Source: Microtetraspora fusca (GTDB lineage Bacteria; Actinomycetota; Actinomycetes; Streptosporangiales; Streptosporangiaceae). From it: a stretch of DNA of 64,000 nucleotides. The position numbers and the translations under genes are program-made. This document shows, one piece after another, positions 19,501 through 28,356 of this stretch (the stretch's first letter is position 1; every line of letters starts with the position of its first letter). Below the pieces are notes generated by a model. The model was given only the letters and a program-made list of their open reading frames with translations. It was not told the origin of the DNA and made no database searches. The stretch spans positions 188,202-252,201 of the forward strand of contig NZ_BBYK01000042.1 in NCBI RefSeq assembly GCF_001570365.1. Direction: 5' to 3'.

Positions 19501-20382
19501 TTACGAGCAGGCAGGGGTGACCTCCGCGTGGATCCCCGTGAAGAGGTCGTCCTCCGGCAGCGTCGTGTCCACCAGCGACCGGGCGAGGTGGTAGTCCTCG
19601 GTCGGCCAGACCTCCTGCTGGATCTCGCGCGGGCAGACGAACCAGAACCCGTCGGGATCGACCTGGGTGGCGTGCGCGATCAGGGCCTGGTCGCGGATCT
19701 CGAAGTACTCGGCGCAGGGCACCTTGGTGGTGACCTCCCACTTCTGGGGGCGGTCCTCCCAGCGGGAGATCCAGTCGGCGTACGGCGAGCCCATGCCGCG
19801 CGCGTTCATCGCGTCGTGCAGCGCCTCGAACCGCTCCTTGCTGAACCCCATGTGGTAGTAGAGCTTCAGCGGCTGCCAGGGCTCGCCGGTGCCGGGGTAC
19901 TTGTCGGGGTCGCCCGCCGCCTCGAACGCCTCCACCGAGACCCGGTTGGTCATGATGTGGTCGGGGTGCGGATAGCCGCCGTTGTCGTCGTACGTCAGGA
20001 TCACGTGCGGGCGGAACTCGCGGACCATCGCGACCAGCGGCGCGGCGGCCACCTCGAGCGGCTGCACGGCGAAGCACCCGTCGGGGAGGGGCTCGCTCTC
20101 GTCCTCGGGGAGGCCCGAGTCGACGAAACCCAGGAAACGCTGCTTCACGCCGAGGATCTCGCGTGCGCGCTCCATCTCCAGCCGGCGTACCTCGCCGATG
20201 TTCTCGACGATCTCCGGCCGGTCCATCTTCGGGTTGAGGACCGAGCCGCGTTCACCGCCGGTACACGTGGCGACGAGGACGTCCACCCCTTCTCGCACGT
20301 AGCGGGCCATCGTGGCGGCGCCCTTGCTCGACTCGTCGTCGGGGTGCGCGTGAACGGCCATCAACCTCAGCGGTGCACTCAC
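19501..20382 (-). CDS. mca: Mycothiol conjugate amidase Mca
   Basis: 293-aa zinc amidase that cleaves mycothiol S-conjugates into a mercapturic acid, which is exported, and GlcN-Ins, which is recycled. This is detoxification in mycothiol-using actinobacteria. Seen: the LmbE/PIG-L motif AVHAHPDDESSKGAATMA (zinc ligands His and Asp-Asp), TCTGGERGSVLNP and the distal HPDH metal motif in GGYPHPDHIMTN. The KQRFLGFVDSG and EYFEIRDQALIAHATQVDPDG regions favour Mca over the paralogous deacetylase MshB. The GTG at 20382 is chosen because GAGGAG lies just before it. Confidence 0.95.
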   Translation of the reverse strand: MSAPLRLMAVHAHPDDESSKGAATMARYVREGVDVLVATCTGGERGSVLNPKMDRPEIVENIGEVRRLEMERAREILGVKQRFLGFVDSGLPEDESEPLPDGCFAVQPLEVAAAPLVAMVREFRPHVILTYDDNGGYPHPDHIMTNRVSVEAFEAAGDPDKYPGTGEPWQPLKLYYHMGFSKERFEALHDAMNARGMGSPYADWISRWEDRPQKWEVTTKVPCAEYFEIRDQALIAHATQVDPDGFWFVCPREIQQEVWPTEDYHLARSLVDTTLPEDDLFTGIHAEVTPACS

Positions 20383-20499
20383 GGCTCTCCTCAATGTGTC
20401 CAGTCAGCTCCCCGAAGAGGTTAGCTTCTGGAGGGGGCGAGACCCCCGGGTTGGACAATTGCTTCGGACAACACCGTATGACCCCAGGGAGATTCCGCG

Positions 20500-20973
20500 A
20501 TGGCCGCCGAATCCAGCAGCAGGTCCGGCGACGGGGCCCGCGACGCCGGTGACAGGACCGGCGCGCCCGTCGCCGCGCCCATCCTCGGCACGCCGGAGGA
20601 CTTCCCCGAACGGCCGCGCCTGCAGGGGCGCCCGCGGATCCTGGCGTACGTGGTGATCAGCGTGCTCGTCGCCGTCATAGCGGGCGGCTGGGGGTACGTC
20701 ATGATGGCCGCGCGCGGCAACCCGGATGTGCGCGGCGACGTGATCACGTACGACGCGAGCGCGTCCGACTTCGCCGAGTTCACCTTCTCGGTGCACAAGC
20801 CCGCCGACAGCGAGGCGATCTGCCGGTTGCGGGCCGTCGACGCCGGCCACACCGAGGTCGGCAGCAAGGAGGTGACCCTCCCGAAGGGGAGGTCGGACCT
20901 CACGCTCACCGATCGGCTGAAGACGAGTTCGCAGGCCACGAGCGTGCTCGTTCAGTACTGCGATCTCGTATAG
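20500..20973 (+). CDS. DUF4307 membrane protein
   Basis: 157 aa. The N-terminal 45 residues are polar and Pro/Arg-rich, then one transmembrane helix (about 46-70, RILAYVVISVLVAVIAGGWGY) and an extracytoplasmic beta domain (DASASDFAEFTFSVHKPADSEAICRLRAVD) ending in VQYCDLV, with two Cys that could pair. DUF4307 genes are typically divergent from mca in actinobacteria, as here. Function unknown. A ribosome site (AGGGAG) precedes the ATG. Confidence 0.88.
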   Translation: MAAESSSRSGDGARDAGDRTGAPVAAPILGTPEDFPERPRLQGRPRILAYVVISVLVAVIAGGWGYVMMAARGNPDVRGDVITYDASASDFAEFTFSVHKPADSEAICRLRAVDAGHTEVGSKEVTLPKGRSDLTLTDRLKTSSQATSVLVQYCDLV

Positions 20974-20993
20974 TGGAATCTTTGGGGAAGCGT

Positions 20994-21022
20994 TCGAAGG
21001 CGTTAACTTGTAAGCCTTTCGA
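20994..21022 (+). promoter_or_regulatory. Hairpin in the greA leader
   Basis: tcgaaggc (20994-21001) and gcctttcga (21014-21022) pair with one bulged base around a 12-nt AT-rich loop, 28 bp before the greA start. It could be a leader attenuator or an RNA protein-binding site; the hairpin itself is seen, the role is inference. Confidence 0.4.
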
Positions 21023-21049
21023 GTCACTTAGAGGAACCAAGGAGAGCCC

Positions 21050-21550
21050 GTGGCCGTCTCCCAGAACGACAACGTCACCTGGCTGACGCAAGAGGCGTAC
21101 GACCGCCTCAAGGAGGAGTACGAGTACCTTTCCGGCCCGGGTCGCACGGATATCGCGAAGAAGATCGAAGCCGCCCGTGAAGAGGGCGACCTCCGGGAGA
21201 ACGGCGGCTATCACGCCGCCAAGGACGAGCAGGGCAAGATGGAGGCCCGGATCTTCCATCTCCGCCAGATCCTGGACAGCGCCAAGGTCGGTGAGGCACC
21301 CCGCGCCGAGGGTGTCGTCGGTCCCGGGATGACCGTGACGATCCGATTCGTGGGTGACGACGAAGAGGTGACATTCCTGCTCGCCTCCCGCGAGGAGAGC
21401 GGAGCGCCCATCGACGTTTACTCGCCGAACTCGCCGCTCGGCTCCGCCATCAACGGCAAGAAGGTCGGGGACAAGGCGAAGTACACCCTGCCGAACGGCC
21501 GTCAGAACGAGGTGGAGATCCTCGACGCCGTTCCGTACGTCGGCAACTAG
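21050..21550 (+). CDS. greA: Transcription elongation factor GreA
   Basis: 166 aa. It binds the RNA polymerase secondary channel and stimulates cleavage of backtracked RNA. Seen: N-terminal coiled coil with the acidic tip motif AREEGDLRENGGYHAAKDEQGK, then the C-terminal FKBP-like domain with VYSPNSPLGSAINGKKVGDKAKY. The length is standard. The GTG start is preceded by AAGGAGAG at good spacing. It is followed by a strong hairpin terminator. Confidence 0.97.
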   Translation: MAVSQNDNVTWLTQEAYDRLKEEYEYLSGPGRTDIAKKIEAAREEGDLRENGGYHAAKDEQGKMEARIFHLRQILDSAKVGEAPRAEGVVGPGMTVTIRFVGDDEEVTFLLASREESGAPIDVYSPNSPLGSAINGKKVGDKAKYTLPNGRQNEVEILDAVPYVGN

Positions 21551-21593
21551 GCGCTCCTTCCGGTCAGGGCGCGGCCCCGACCACACCTGCTTC

Positions 21594-21629
21594 GGAACCC
21601 GTCGGCACGTCTTCGTGCCGGCGGGTTCC
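21594..21629 (+). terminator. Strong hairpin terminator after greA
   Basis: 16-bp stem (ggaacccgtcggcacg with cgtgccggcgggttcc, one G-T wobble) and a TCTT tetraloop, 44 bp after the greA stop. No T-run, as often in actinobacteria. Confidence 0.8.
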
Positions 21630-21732
21630 GGCATGTACGGCGATTGCGGTATTCGCCCCCGTACGGCAGTCTCGTTGATCGGGCTCGCCGATCCCTTCCT
21701 GGAGCGGGCTCACGGGGCGGAGAAGGGGTGGC

Positions 21733-23013
21733 ATGGTGCTCGACCGGAGCACGCGGTCCACGTTCCGGACGAGCGTCGCCCGGGTCGTGTCCGAGACCAG
21801 GCAGGACCTGGCCTACCGGCCGAGGATGGCCCGCCGCCGACGGGCGCCCCGCGCGGCCGTTCCCATCATCGGGGCGCTCCTGGTCTCCGTGTTCACCGCC
21901 GACCTGGTGGTGCTCAGCCGCGACCCCGGCACACCCCCGCCCGTACGGCGGGAGGCGACCCGGGCCGGCGCCGAGGAGCGCGACCGGCAGGTCACGTCGG
22001 CCGAACAGGTCAGGGCGACGACGCCGGTGGTGGCGCCGCTGAAGAAGCTGCGCGACCCGCACCTGTTCGTGGTGGCCCGCACGTCGCTCTCCCCGGACGT
22101 CGTGGCGAAGGTCCGCGCGGTGAAGGGCGTGGTCGCGGCCGAGGTGACCGACGCCGCCGACGTCATGATGGACGGCAAGCGGGTGCAGACCCTGGGGGTG
22201 GACCCCTCGACGTTCCGCCCCTTCACGCCGAAGACGACGGCGAAGTCGGACGCCCTGTGGAACAACATCGCCGCCGGCGAGGTCGCGGTCTCCTTCGACC
22301 TCGGCCAGGACGGCGGCATCAAGCTGGGCTCGACGGTGCCCGCGGGCGGGCGACACCAACTGCGGGTCGGCGCGTACGCCACGATGGGCATGGGCTCGAT
22401 CGCGGCCGTGGTGTCCCGGCCGACCGCGCGGTCGCTCGGCATACCCGAGGGCAACGCCCTCGTCGTCAGCGCGCCCAAGGTCGACTCGGGCAAGCTGCGC
22501 AAGGCGCTGCTGAAGATCATGCCCAAGGGCAGCCAGGCCGTCTCGATCAACCCGGTGGTCGTCCTGCCGCCCGGCCGGACCACCTCGCAGAAGACCTGGC
22601 CGGTGAGCGCCTTCATGTCGGTCGACCAGCTCAAGGTGGCGCTCCAGGCGGCGGTCAGCAAGCTGGGCCGCCCGTACGTGTGGGGCGCCGAGGGCCCGAA
22701 CAGCTTCGACTGCTCGGGCCTGGTCCAGTGGGCGTACGGCCAGGCCGGGGTCCGGATGCCGCGGGTCACCCACCAGCAGTGGGCGACCGGCCCGCAGGTG
22801 CCGCTCTCGCAGGCGCAGCCGGGCGACCTCCTGTTCTGGCGGAACGACCCGACCAACCCCAACTACATCTCGCACGTCGCGATCTACTGGGGCAACGGCA
22901 AGATGCTGCACGCCCCGCGCACGGGCGACGTCGTCAAGATCGCTCCGGTCTACACCCGGAATCTGGCCGGGGTGGTCCGGGTCAGCCCCTGGGTCGCCGT
23001 CCGCGTCCGCTGA
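21733..23013 (+). CDS. NlpC/P60 family cell-wall hydrolase
   Basis: 426 aa, secreted or anchored. A basic N-terminus (about 1-40) is followed by one hydrophobic segment (PIIGALLVSVFTADLVVL), a middle domain of about 200 residues of unknown fold, and a C-terminal NlpC/P60 endopeptidase: NSFDCSGLVQWAYGQAGV with the catalytic Cys, QAQPGDLLFW, and YISHVAIYWGNGKMLHAP with the catalytic His. The family cuts peptidoglycan stem peptides. The middle part (MMDGKRVQTLGVDPSTFRPF, TVPAGGRHQLRVGAY) looks like an ABC-permease MacB-type periplasmic fragment, but I am not sure. The start ATG gives the membrane anchor. Confidence 0.9.
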   Translation: MVLDRSTRSTFRTSVARVVSETRQDLAYRPRMARRRRAPRAAVPIIGALLVSVFTADLVVLSRDPGTPPPVRREATRAGAEERDRQVTSAEQVRATTPVVAPLKKLRDPHLFVVARTSLSPDVVAKVRAVKGVVAAEVTDAADVMMDGKRVQTLGVDPSTFRPFTPKTTAKSDALWNNIAAGEVAVSFDLGQDGGIKLGSTVPAGGRHQLRVGAYATMGMGSIAAVVSRPTARSLGIPEGNALVVSAPKVDSGKLRKALLKIMPKGSQAVSINPVVVLPPGRTTSQKTWPVSAFMSVDQLKVALQAAVSKLGRPYVWGAEGPNSFDCSGLVQWAYGQAGVRMPRVTHQQWATGPQVPLSQAQPGDLLFWRNDPTNPNYISHVAIYWGNGKMLHAPRTGDVVKIAPVYTRNLAGVVRVSPWVAVRVR

Positions 23014-23044
23014 CCCGGAGGGACGGGCGGACCCGGCGACCGCG

Positions 23045-23071
23045 GTGCGGTGTCCGCTGACGTTCACCGGG
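23045..23071. repeat. Dispersed intergenic repeat, copy 2
   Basis: 27 bp, identical at 25 positions to 3651-3677. Core gacgttcaccggg. Both copies follow within 35 bp of the stop of a plus-strand gene and lie before a convergent gene. Confidence 0.6.
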
Positions 23072-23130
23072 TCCGTTCCGTGCCGTGACCTCGACCGTCC
23101 GTGGAACCCGGCCGAGGTCCGGGTGAGGCG

Positions 23131-24678
23131 CTACGCGAGCTTCACGGTCATCGGGTCCAGCCACCCGGTCGGGGTGAGGCCGACCTTGGCGATGCGCTCG
23201 GAGAACCCGGCCTGCTGGCCGTTGACCCAGAGCGGGATGGCGGGCAGGTCCCTGACCAGCAGCGCTTCGGCCTGCTGGTAGAGCTTGATCGCCTTGGCCG
23301 AGGACCGCTCCCGGTCGGCCGCCCGCAGCAGCGCGTCGAAACGGGGGTTGCGGTAGCCGCTGTCGTTGGACAGCCCGTCCGAGGCGTACATGGGGGCGAG
23401 CGCGTTCTGGATGTGCGGGTAGTCGAGCTGCCAGCTCGCCCGGAACATGCCGTCCAGCCGTTCGCCGATCACGGCGTTCCGGAAGGCGCTGAAGGTCCGC
23501 AGCGACTTGGGGACCACCTTCACCTTGCCGCCGAGCGTCTTGGTCACGCTCTCGGCGACGCGCTTGACCCATTCGCCGTGCGCGCTGTCGGCGTTGTAGT
23601 ACAGCGGGAGAACGGCCGGCGGCCGGAATCCCGACGCGAGGGCCTTCGCCAGATATTCGCGTGCCTTGTTCGGGTTATAGGTGCACACCTGCCCGCAGGG
23701 GTCGCGCCTGCTGCCTTCGGCGGTGGGCGGGACGAAAGAGTGGGCGGGGACGCGATCGCCGCCGAAGACCTCCCTGGCGATCGTCTCCCGGTCGATCGCC
23801 ATCGAGATGGCCGTGCGGAAGTCGGCGTTCGCCGCGACCTTCGCGGGGAAGGTGACCATCTGGTTGACGTGGCCCGGCCGACTGATCACCCGCCCGCCCA
23901 GATCCGTTTTGAAGGTCGCGAGCTTCGTCGAGGGGATCAGGCTGGTGAAATCGATGTCACCGGAGCGCAGGGCGGCGTAGAGCGCATTGTCGTCCCGGTA
24001 CGCCCGGTAGACGATCCTGGCGACGGTCGGCTTGGGGCCGGGGTAGCCGTCGAACCGCTCCACCACGCTCTCCGAGGAGGGCGACCACGAGGCCACGCGG
24101 AACGGGCCGTTGCCGACGGGCTTCTTCTGGAAGCTCGCCGGGTTTTTCAGCGTCGAGTCCGGCAGCGGGGAGAAGGCCGTCATGCTGAGCCTCTTCACGA
24201 AGACGCCGAGCGGCGCGGACAGGGTGATCGTGAACGTGTGGTCGCCGGTCACCTTGAGTCCGGACATCTTCGGCTTGCCGTAGCCTTCGATCTCCTCGAA
24301 GAGGAAGGAACTGTCCGTCTTCGTCGAGGCGACCTGGTTCCACGCCTCGACGAAGTTGCGCGCCTTGACCTCGGTCCCGTCGTGGAACCTCCAGCCCTTC
24401 TTCAAGGTGACGTAGTAGACCCGGTTGTCCTTCGTGGTGATCGACTGGGCGACCGCGTAGCGAGATCCGGACGTGCCGGGCACGTACTCGGTGAGCCCGG
24501 TGAAGAGCGCGTCCAACGATTGGGAGCCGCAGGCGTCCACGCTGCCGACGTTCGAGATCGCGTACGGGGCACAGATCCCTACGGTGATCTCCGAGGTGTC
24601 GGCGTGCGCGGTGCCTGCCAGCGCCGTGCCGGGCAGCAGGGTAAGGGCCGCGACGGCGGCGAGTCTCCGACGAGACAT
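23131..24678 (-). CDS. ABC-type peptide/nickel solute-binding protein, family 5
   Basis: 515 aa, extracytoplasmic SBP_bac_5 fold. A Sec signal peptide ends at about AGTAHA-DT; there is no lipobox, which is unusual for a Gram-positive binding protein. Family features seen: TLKKGWRFHDGTEVKARNFVEAW, NPASFQKKPVGNGPFRV, AVLPLYYNADSAHGEWVKRVAESV, and RASWQLDYPHIQNAL. Two Cys pairs (CAPYAIS..DACGS and PCGQVCTYN) may be disulfides. No permease or ATPase gene lies nearby, so it is an orphan or serves a distant transporter. The ATG at 24678 has GGAGG at ideal spacing; the open frame upstream is not coding. Confidence 0.92.
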   Translation of the reverse strand: MSRRRLAAVAALTLLPGTALAGTAHADTSEITVGICAPYAISNVGSVDACGSQSLDALFTGLTEYVPGTSGSRYAVAQSITTKDNRVYYVTLKKGWRFHDGTEVKARNFVEAWNQVASTKTDSSFLFEEIEGYGKPKMSGLKVTGDHTFTITLSAPLGVFVKRLSMTAFSPLPDSTLKNPASFQKKPVGNGPFRVASWSPSSESVVERFDGYPGPKPTVARIVYRAYRDDNALYAALRSGDIDFTSLIPSTKLATFKTDLGGRVISRPGHVNQMVTFPAKVAANADFRTAISMAIDRETIAREVFGGDRVPAHSFVPPTAEGSRRDPCGQVCTYNPNKAREYLAKALASGFRPPAVLPLYYNADSAHGEWVKRVAESVTKTLGGKVKVVPKSLRTFSAFRNAVIGERLDGMFRASWQLDYPHIQNALAPMYASDGLSNDSGYRNPRFDALLRAADRERSSAKAIKLYQQAEALLVRDLPAIPLWVNGQQAGFSERIAKVGLTPTGWLDPMTVKLA

Positions 24679-24779
24679 TTCTGGCCTCCAGTGGAGATTT
24701 CCGGTGAAAAGCCGGTTGATCTTACGAGGGAGGCCAGACTCCCGTCCTGACATCAGGCCGCGACTTGATCACGATTTCA

Positions 24780-24806
24780 GGGTCATGACCCGACGGTCAT
24801 GGGTCA
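24780..24806 (-). promoter_or_regulatory. Palindrome and repeated half-site before the orphan SBP gene
   Basis: gggtcatgaccc (24780-24791) is a perfect 12-bp palindrome; ggtcatgggtca (24795-24806) repeats the half-site 14 bp on and reaches the stop codon of the TetR gene. It lies in the 125-bp gap before the solute-binding protein and could be the TetR operator (inference). Confidence 0.45.
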
Positions 24807-25436
24807 GAGGGGGAGGCCGCCTTCGAGGAGCGCCAGGGCCTCGTCGACCGCGTCGGGCAGGGAGCGGGCGGTGCCCGTGGCGCCCCAGCTGTACAGCGCC
24901 GGGAGGATCGTGCCCAGCACGGCCCCGGCGAAGGTCCGCACGGCCGGGGAGGTCCGCTCCCGGCCGGTGCGCTCGGCGATCACCCCGGCCATCCCGTCCA
25001 CCGTGGTGAGCAGGTTGTCGAGGCTGCGGGCGCGTACGGCCGGGATGTTCATCATCAGGCGGATGCGGAGGCGGACGTCCTCCAGCTCCGGCTCCGGCAC
25101 CTGCGCGAAGGTGGTGCGGATCCCCTGGCGGATGGCGGCGAGCGGGGGCAGCTCCGCGGGCTGCGCCCGGATCGCCGCCACGAGCAGGGGGTCGTAGTCG
25201 TCCTGGATGATCAGGTCTTCCTTGGTCGGGAAGTACCGGAAGAACGTGCTCGGAGACACCTCGGCCGCGTCCGCGATCTGCTCGACCGTGGTGGCCTCGT
25301 ACCCCTGCTCGGTGAACAGCCGGAGGGCGTGCTCCTGGATCGCCCGGCGGGTCTTGGCCTTCTTGCGCTCGCGCAGGCTCAGGACGGTCCGCTCCGGGGA
25401 GTCCGCGATCCGGTCAGCGCGCTGAGGTGAGCTCAT
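24804..25436 (-). CDS. TetR family transcriptional regulator
   Basis: 210 aa. The N-terminal helix-turn-helix is AIQEHALRLFTEQGYEATTVEQIADAAEVSPSTFFRYFPTKEDLI; the C-terminal domain resembles the MftR-like TetR_C group (RLRIRLMMNIPAVRARSLDN). It is probably a repressor of itself and possibly of the orphan solute-binding gene 125 bp downstream on the same strand. The start is the ATG at 25436. Confidence 0.9.
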   Translation of the reverse strand: MSSPQRADRIADSPERTVLSLRERKKAKTRRAIQEHALRLFTEQGYEATTVEQIADAAEVSPSTFFRYFPTKEDLIIQDDYDPLLVAAIRAQPAELPPLAAIRQGIRTTFAQVPEPELEDVRLRIRLMMNIPAVRARSLDNLLTTVDGMAGVIAERTGRERTSPAVRTFAGAVLGTILPALYSWGATGTARSLPDAVDEALALLEGGLPL

Positions 25437-25489
25437 GCTCCCCGATTTTGCCGTCCTGTGGCTATTTGCGCTCCCTGTGTTTAATTGCG

Positions 25490-25605
25490 CTCGCTCCGCT
25501 CGCGCGGCTCGGGGCGCCTTGAGGCGATGTCTTCCCTCGTCGCTCGGAGTCGCTCGTTCCTCGCTGTGTCTATTGGCCTCGCTCCGCTCGGCGGCTCGGG
25601 GCGCC
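25490..25605. repeat. Direct repeat in the TetR / 25711 divergent spacer
   Basis: ctcgctccgctcg plus cggctcggggcgcc occurs at 25490-25518 and 25578-25605, 88 bp apart, identical except for a one-base length difference. Such GCTCGCTCCGCTCGC stretches are common low-complexity elements in high-GC genomes. Confidence 0.55.
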
Positions 25606-25710
25606 CGAAGTCGGCACGTGCCCTCGTCACGTCCTCGCTCCTTCGTCGCTCCGGGCGTTCCTCGGTTACTTCACCGCCGCGCCCCTCGCAGGCGGTGTAA
25701 TCTTGATTAC

Positions 25711-26229
25711 GTGGATACAGAAGCGCAGGTGCGGAGCTGGTTCGCCGACCGGCTGCCGGAGGGCTGGTTCACGGGGGCGCCCGAGTTCGTGCTCGACCGC
25801 GAGGAGATCGCCGTCGTCGGCGCCGTCCCCCCGCTGACGGTGGTGAGCGGGCTGCCCGACGTGGAGCGTTCCGCCGCCCTGGAGGGCTACGTGGAGCGCT
25901 TCCGTGAGGAGACCAGGGAGCGCCGCATCGCGATCGCCCGCGAGGCCGAGCGCCGGTTCCGGAGGAAGGTCGCCTGGGGCGTCGTCATCGAGGGACGCAG
26001 AGTGATGTTCACCACGTTGTCGGTGCCCGTCATGACGCGGCTGCGGCAGCCGGAGCGGCAGGTCCTCGACACTCTTGTCGCCGCGGGGGTCGCGCGCAGC
26101 CGCAGCGACGCCCTCGCCTGGTGCGTACGTCTCGTCGGGCGGCACACCGACACGTGGCTCGCTGACCTGCGGGATGCCCTCCAGCACGTGGATCGGATCC
26201 GCTCCGCGGGGCCCGATCGGGTGGACTAA
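25711..26229 (+). CDS. Hypothetical actinobacterial protein, 172 aa
   Basis: Not recognised. Soluble, with an alpha/beta N-terminal part (WFADRLPEGWFTGAPEFVLDREEIAVVG), a long basic helix (EETRERRIAIAREAERRFRRKVAWGV) and a C-terminal part (RQPERQVLDTLVAAGVARSRSDALAWCVRLV) that resembles a ribbon-helix-helix or small DNA-binding module; that resemblence is tentative. The GTG at 25711 is chosen because TAATCT (25698-25703) ends 7 bp before it, giving a leaderless transcript. The frame extends upstream to 25435 through low-complexity sequence that is not coding. Its stop overlaps the first dre-like site of the pckG control region. Confidence 0.78.
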   Translation: MDTEAQVRSWFADRLPEGWFTGAPEFVLDREEIAVVGAVPPLTVVSGLPDVERSAALEGYVERFREETRERRIAIAREAERRFRRKVAWGVVIEGRRVMFTTLSVPVMTRLRQPERQVLDTLVAAGVARSRSDALAWCVRLVGRHTDTWLADLRDALQHVDRIRSAGPDRVD

Positions 26230-26274
26230 ACCAATGCGGAAAATGGCCTAGACCAGTTTCCGTGGCCTATACCA
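26222..26274. promoter_or_regulatory. Three tandem GntR/HutC (dre-like) operator sites before pckG
   Basis: tggactaaacca (26222-26233), tggcctagacca (26244-26255) and tggcctatacca (26263-26274) match the DasR dre core TGGTCTAGACCA at 10, 11 and 10 of 12 positions. Start-to-start spacing is 22 and 19 bp, near two helical turns. Which regulator binds is inference. Confidence 0.6.
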
Positions 26275-26424
26275 ATATCGCGCGATGGAGGTGAACCGGC
26301 GCTCGGAACTCGTTTCTTTAATGTGCCGTCATGTGGGTAGGGTTCTCGAACCGTCACGGCTCCTGCCTGGACAAACATCCATTCCGGAGTCGTGTGGGAC
26401 CTGAATGCCGTCGGATATAGGGCG

Positions 26425-26436
26425 TGGTCTACGCCA
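26425..26436. promoter_or_regulatory. Fourth dre-like site, 66 bp before pckG
   Basis: tggtctacgcca matches TGGTCTAGACCA at 10 of 12 positions and contains a perfect left half-site. Together with the upstream cluster it could allow looping repression. Confidence 0.5.
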
Positions 26437-26501
26437 ATTGGATTCGGTGGCCGTTCGTCGTCAATGATGATTTGGTCCTTCGAGAAAAAGGAGCCGGTTC
26501 C

Positions 26502-28298
26502 GTGTCCGTATCAGCAGAGGTACGCGTCCCGACGACTCACGCCGAGCTGGCCGCCTGGGTGAGAGAGATCGCCGAGCTGACTCAGCCTGACAGGGTCGAA
26601 TGGTGCGACGGTTCCGAGGCCGAGTGGACCCGCCTGACGAACCTGCTCGTCAAACAGGGCACTCTCACGCGGCTTGCCCAACGACCCAACAGCTTCCTCG
26701 CGACCTCCGACCCCAGCGACGTCGCCCGGGTCGAGGACCGTACGTTCATCTGCTCCGAGCGGCCCGAGGACGCGGGACCGACGAACAACTGGATCGCTCC
26801 CGACGAGATGCGCCGCACGTTCGGCAAGCTCTTCAAGGGATGCATGCGCGGCCGCACGATGTACGTCGTGCCGTTCTGCATGGGCCCGCTGGGCGGCACG
26901 ATCTCCCAGCTCGGCGTGGAGATCACCGACTCGCCGTATGTCGCGGTCTCGATGCGGATCATGACGCGCATGGGTGAGGAGGCGCTGCGCCTGATCGAGG
27001 AGCGCGGCGACTTCGTCAAGGCCGTCCACTCCGTCGGCGCCCCGCTGGCCGAGGGTGAGCAGGACGTGCCGTGGCCGTGCAGCGACACCAAGTACATCAG
27101 CCACTTCCCGGAGGCCCGGGAGATCTGGTCGTACGGCTCCGGCTACGGCGGCAACGCCCTGCTGGGCAAGAAGTGCTACGCGCTGCGGATCGCCAGCGCG
27201 ATGGCCAGGGACGAGGGCTGGCTGGCCGAGCACATGCTCATCCTCAAGCTCACCCCGCCGAAGGGTGAGGCGCGGTACGTCGCGGCGGCCTTCCCGTCGG
27301 CGTGCGGCAAGACCAACCTCGCGATGCTCCAGCCCACGATCCCGGGCTGGAAGGTCGAGACGATCGGCGACGACATCGCCTGGATGCGGTTCGGCCCCGA
27401 CGGCCGGCTGTACGCGATCAACCCGGAGGCCGGGTTCTTCGGCGTCGCCCCCGGGACCGGCGAGACCACCAACGCCAACGCGGTCGCGACCCTCTGGGGC
27501 AACAGCATCTTCACGAACGTCGCGCTGACCGACGACGGCGACGTGTGGTGGGAGGGGCTGACCGACGAGCCGCCGGCCCACCTCACCGACTGGAAGGGCC
27601 GCTCCTGGACACCGGACTCCGGCGAGCCGGCCGCGCACCCGAACGCGCGCTTCACCACCCCGGCCGGGCAGTGCCCGACGATCGCGCCGGAGTGGCAGGA
27701 CCCGGCCGGCGTGCCGATCTCGGCGATCCTGTTCGGCGGGCGCCGGGCGACCGCCGTCCCGCTGGTCACGGAGTCGCTGAGCTGGCAGCACGGCGTCTTC
27801 CTCGGCGCCAACGTGGCCTCGGAGAAGACGGCCGCGGCCGAGGGCAAGGTCGGCGAACTGCGCCGCGATCCGTTCGCGATGCTGCCGTTCTGCGGCTACA
27901 ACATGGGCGACTACTTCGCCCACTGGATCGAGATCGGCAAGAAGGCCGACCCGGCCAAGCTGCCGCGCATCTACTACGTCAACTGGTTCCGGAAGGGCGC
28001 CGACGGCCGCTTCCTGTGGCCCGGGTTCGGCGAGAACAGCCGGGTGCTGAAGTGGATCGTCGGCCGGCTGAACGGCGAGGAGGAGGCGGTGCCGAGCCCG
28101 ATCGGCAACCTGCCCGCCGCGCTGGACACCAAGGGCCTGGACGTCTCCGAGAGCGACATGGCCGAGCTGCTCAGCGTCGACCCCGAGATCTGGCGCGAGG
28201 AGGCGTCGCTGGTGCCGAGCTTCTTCGAGACCTTCGGTGACCACCTGCCGAAGGAGCTCTGGGACGAGTACCGTGCCCTCGTCGCGCGGCTCGGCTAA
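26502..28298 (+). CDS. pckG: Phosphoenolpyruvate carboxykinase (GTP)
   Basis: 598 aa. It converts oxaloacetate plus GTP to PEP, CO2 and GDP, the first committed step of gluconeogenesis. GTP-class motifs seen: [13 protein letters not shown] (P-loop, kinase-1), TIGDDIAWM (kinase-2, metal-binding Asp), [23 protein letters not shown] (nucleotide and PEP site) and [12 protein letters not shown]. The length is standard. The GTG at 26502 is chosen with AAGGAG at 9-nt spacing. Four dre-like operators upstream suggest carbon-source control. Confidence 0.97.
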   Translation: MSVSAEVRVPTTHAELAAWVREIAELTQPDRVEWCDGSEAEWTRLTNLLVKQGTLTRLAQRPNSFLATSDPSDVARVEDRTFICSERPEDAGPTNNWIAPDEMRRTFGKLFKGCMRGRTMYVVPFCMGPLGGTISQLGVEITDSPYVAVSMRIMTRMGEEALRLIEERGDFVKAVHSVGAPLAEGEQDVPWPCSDTKYISHFPEAREIWSYGSGYGGNALLGKKCYALRIASAMARDEGWLAEHMLILKLTPPKGEARYVAAAFPSACGKTNLAMLQPTIPGWKVETIGDDIAWMRFGPDGRLYAINPEAGFFGVAPGTGETTNANAVATLWGNSIFTNVALTDDGDVWWEGLTDEPPAHLTDWKGRSWTPDSGEPAAHPNARFTTPAGQCPTIAPEWQDPAGVPISAILFGGRRATAVPLVTESLSWQHGVFLGANVASEKTAAAEGKVGELRRDPFAMLPFCGYNMGDYFAHWIEIGKKADPAKLPRIYYVNWFRKGADGRFLWPGFGENSRVLKWIVGRLNGEEEAVPSPIGNLPAALDTKGLDVSESDMAELLSVDPEIWREEASLVPSFFETFGDHLPKELWDEYRALVARLG

Positions 28299-28356
28299 CT
28301 GGGAATTGCCCGTTTTGGGATGTTAGCGGCAGGTCGTCGCGGATAGCGTGTGAAAC

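Noticed and set aside
25435-25710. Upstream extension of the 172-aa hypothetical protein
   Set aside because: Low-complexity Ser/Arg/Leu repeats from GCTCGC elements, and the promoter lies inside it.
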